Positions 60,829 through 64,000 of a stretch of DNA of 64,000 bases are shown here, one piece after another (the first letter of the stretch is position 1; every line of letters begins with the position of its first letter). The stretch is from positions 16,168,001 through 16,232,000 of the forward strand of contig JAILWY010000013.1 in the NCBI GenBank assembly GCA_022113835.1. Reading direction: 5' to 3'. The DNA is from Atopsyche davidsoni (lineage: Eukaryota > Arthropoda > Insecta > Trichoptera > Hydrobiosidae). Position numbers and translations under genes: made by a program. Under the pieces are notes generated by a model. It was not told the DNA's origin. It saw nothing but the letters and a program-made list of their open reading frames with translations, and made no database searches.

Positions 60829-63800
60829 CCCACGCACGCCCCGCGTTTGTAGGCGCCTCACACTCGCTTCCTCCGCCCTGCGTTTTCCGCTTATTTCCTC
60901 TGGCCGTGCTCGAGGAGGGGCCCGGCGCGTGGCAAATGGCTCGCACGTTTGATTCAAACGAACACTACAAATGCTATTTGAAGACATGTACGCTTAGCAA
61001 ATACGCAATCGGTCAATCCTAATTTGATAATTTCTTTTTTAGACATTTTTTGAACATTTCTTTTGAAGACACGATGTTTTATCGTGAAACGCTCCATTTT
61101 TACTAACCCTAAACTGTCAGCTGGTGTTCCCAAAATTTTACTACAAAAATGGCGACAAATTCAAATCTTGCGTTAATTTTGGGACACCCTATATAACTGT
61201 GTGAAATACGCATAAATTAAAAAAAATGAAAATATATATAATATTACTAAGTAATCTGAACTTACCCATAGTCCGGCTACGCATCGTTATTCTGACAGAA
61301 TCGAAGCTTCATAAATTAAAGTAGCATCGGAACGGTTTCGGCGGTGAAACTCCCGGGCGCAGGAGTGATCTTCAATCACCGAGGCAGGGAGGCCGATCAG
61401 ATTTTGCAGGACTTCAGGAAAGGTTCAAACTGAAAACCTCGATGAAAAGCTAACGGTTCAACTGGCTCCGCCTTGCGAGCCGACTGACCCAGAGAGAAGG
61501 CGCTCGGGTAAAATATCATTTCCACAATGCAGTATTGGTTTAATGCCCGAATAAATACATCAATTTGTTCCCTATCAAAATAGTGATATCCACAATACTA
61601 TTCTGATTTGATATGCTTTGGTTTGATTGCATTTGGGCAGGCGGCTGCTAAATGTGCGCTCTCTGAAAAGTCGAGTCGAATAAGTATTCAAAAATATTTT
61701 TATTTTTCAATAAACGACTAAGCTCACAAAAGCACATATCATGCAAACAAGCAGTTAATCTCAAACCTGAAGTCTGCTCCTGATGTGGGTAATCTCAGAA
61801 CAACCATTATCTCACTTGATTGTCAACAATGCATTTTTTCGACAGTAAATAATGTTAAACAATGTATAGAATTGGACGAGTCGGTCATACCTAAACCCAG
61901 TCTATGTCAGAATTCGTTGGCTGTACCGAGTCTACAAAGCTGGGCTTCAATAAGATGTTGAGTGCTGATTATTTCATGCGTGTAGTTCTCACATCCAATT
62001 AACTTAAAAATCACGAATTAAAAAAAGGTGTAACGATACTACCGCTTCAATACAATATGACTCCTTTGACACATTTTAGTGATTTGCAAATAACGACAAA
62101 AAATTCAAGCATTTTTATTCACATAGTAATATATTATTTTCATTTTTATATCGTTTATCTTTGGACTTATTGTTAACAAAATAAACTTATATGAGTAAAA
62201 ATGCGGATGCAATAAATGTAGAAAAATCATATACACATTTATAGCCAAGAATATTTTCAATTTAATCAATATTTTAGCAAACATACCCTGTTTTCTAACT
62301 AGCATGATAAAAATTCTCGCTCGAGAACACATTAGTCAAAATGACTACAGGATGCGTGGCGTTTTGCTTTCATATTTGTGTTTAATGTGTTGTATGCTGC
62401 CTTTTCCCCCTTTTCGGGAACGCAGCACGTCTATGAATCCCTGCGGAGATCTTCCCCGCAGGGACCGAATTTCTTCCAGCTTCTTTTTTTTGTTTATATA
62501 ATTTAAATTTTTAAAAGCTGTATGAAAAATAAACAAAGAAGATGACGCTGTCGGAGATGGAGGATTACCTGACAGTTTCTTGGCTCCGGTGGTAAAAAAA
62601 AGGTGGGTGGCGAAAATCCTGGGATTTTTATTATTATTTCACTAGTGAACAGAATCAATAAAACATACAAAAATATCCGTGAAATATAAAACAAATTGAA
62701 GCCAAATATATAATAGATTACAATAATTCTTGTTTATGAGCACTTTCGCTCTTTAAGGGCTTCTTCACACTCCAAAGAAACCATTGAATGGCAAAAGAGC
62801 TCACACAAAAAAATAGTCGTAATTTCTTTAATTGTTCCTAAAATATGGCGTGTTACAAATTAAACTAGTCGGTCGTGGGTATTGAAAGGTGCTCAGCATA
62901 GTAAAGCAATTTGCTGAGTTTTCGCGGAGTGAGTGCCGGCGTGCGGTGGCGGCGCAATACTCGCACGGTTGTGATATCTCTTGGAAACTTTGCTAATTCC
63001 ACTGTAACTCGACGCGACACCGCGGCCCGAGTCGAGGAATGCCGAGCTTTGCTCTGAAAGTTGCAAGAAGTCGCAAATCACAATTTACCGGCCCCCCCGC
63101 CCCCCCTGCAACCCCCTCCCCCTCGCCCCCGCGCCGGCTCTTCCGCCAGTTATCGATGACTCTCATTGACTTCGTTGACATCTCCTGCATGTATTCTTCC
63201 GTCTACATATTTTCAAAAGAACCTTTATTTTATAAGTATTGTTACGGTTTAGCAGTAGTTTGAAAAACGAACCACCCAGAACGTTAGCAAACAAAATAGG
63301 ATCGATGAAAGCGGACTCTCAAATGTTCTAGATGCATCGCCAAGCCGAGCCCCAGTGTTTGAATGGCCGTCGTCTGACGGCAGTCAGCGAGATTGTTAAT
63401 ATAAATATGTGTTGAAATAAATACTCTGTATGTGAATTAATTAATATAACTAGTGTGATATAAATACTCTTTTTATTATAGACGCGACCCGTTACAGTAT
63501 TATAACTATACGCCTAGTCCTTTCAACCACCAGAAAGGCTTTTAACAATAATATGTCAGTTTTTTTTAAAGTTTAGGTTACTTGTGTTATTTGAGGTTAT
63601 AAAAAAAAAAATTAAAAAGGGTTTTTCTGTTTATCTAATGTTTGATAGATCCATGTTGTTGATATTAATCTTGGGAATTAAGTTAGTGTATAATAATGAC
63701 GGCCCTATAATACTGTAAATAACTCTTTCTCGCTTTGTTTATTTTAGTGACACTGAATCAGTGAAATGAATATTCCAATGCTAATGAGACATGTTTAGCT

Positions 63801-63873
63801 TAACTGATTTTAGGTGTCTTCTGCTCATGGTGTAAGAATTGAGTACTATTATTTGATGATAAATATCATATGA
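60829..63873. other. Gene-less region at the right end
   Basis: AT-rich with GC-richer patches at 61310-61500, 62400-62600 and 62930-63130. A 9-bp-arm hairpin (TCCCTGCGG / CCGCAGGGA) is at 62438-62464. At about 61179-61192 TTTTGGGACACCCTATA resembles the end of a TAGGGTGTCCC-type inverted-repeat element, but no partner end is visible. No gene recognised. Confidence 0.45.
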
Positions 63874-63980
63874 AATTCAATATTTTTGACAGAGAGTACT
63901 TGGTGGAATTCCATTTTAATATTTTTTAGTAAAATACTTGAGTGATTTTCCACATGTTCGTTTTTATTTGTGACCGGTTA
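63874..63980 (+). repeat. Dispersed repeat family, copy F (Y then X, truncated)
   Basis: Module Y in forward orientation (CAATATTTTTGACAGAGAGT, then ACTTGGTGGAATTCCATTTT) is followed by module X (AAAATACTTGAGTGATTTTC...) ending just after TGACCGGTT. It breaks off at the base where the hammerhead-like core would start. Confidence 0.8.
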
Positions 63981-64000
63981 ATATAAAAACATTTGTTCAC

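Noticed and set aside
60707..60987. Gly/Arg-rich frames on the minus strand
   Set aside because: Encoded by the 22-bp GC-rich minisatellite.

Overview
The window is nuclear DNA from an insect. The evidence is spliced genes with GT-AG introns in AT-rich non-coding DNA, two seven-transmembrane insect odorant receptor (7tm_6) genes, an insect-type discs large gene, and mariner-family transposons. The order cannot be fixed from the sequence alone; the long introns and high repeat load argue against a compact genome such as Drosophila. Exon models were built by hand from splice sites. In every model the intron phases match across all junctions, which is the main reason for confidence in them.

Layout: (1) 1.55-13.1 kb, minus strand: an odorant receptor (OR-1), six exons assembled, 303 residues, with the C-terminal exons not found and probably left of the window. 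(2) 13.1-20.2 kb: no supported gene; it holds a nearly intact mariner (16.69-17.98 kb) and two short-unit tandem repeats. (3) 20.2-38.9 kb, plus strand: discs large 1 (dlg1), consisting of an upstream L27-domain exon, a CpG-rich stretch at 21.4-23.9 kb that is probably the promoter of the short isoform, and 15 coding exons (751 residues, PDZ-PDZ-PDZ-SH3-HOOK-GUK). (4) 39.7-43.4 kb, minus strand: MRPL46 (mitoribosomal large subunit), with a dead mariner in an intron. (5) 43.7-45.6 kb, plus strand: PSMD8/Rpn12 (proteasome lid), head-to-head with MRPL46 across 343 bp. (6) 47.4-52.7 kb, plus strand: a complete odorant receptor (OR-2, 413 residues) whose last intron carries a 2.2 kb decayed DNA transposon. 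(7) 52.7-64 kb: no gene recognised; repeats, a tRNA-derived SINE candidate and GC-rich minisatellites.

The housekeeping genes form a tight block: dlg1 and MRPL46 are tail-to-tail, and MRPL46 and PSMD8 share an intergenic promoter region. The two receptors flank this block about 34 kb apart and in opposite orientation.

The most unusual signal is a dispersed repeat family with at least six copies. Its conserved core resembles the minimal hammerhead ribozyme motif found in Penelope-like retroelements, but with an apparently compensatory change of the 3-8 base pair. I did not find convincing evidence of any other undescribed system.
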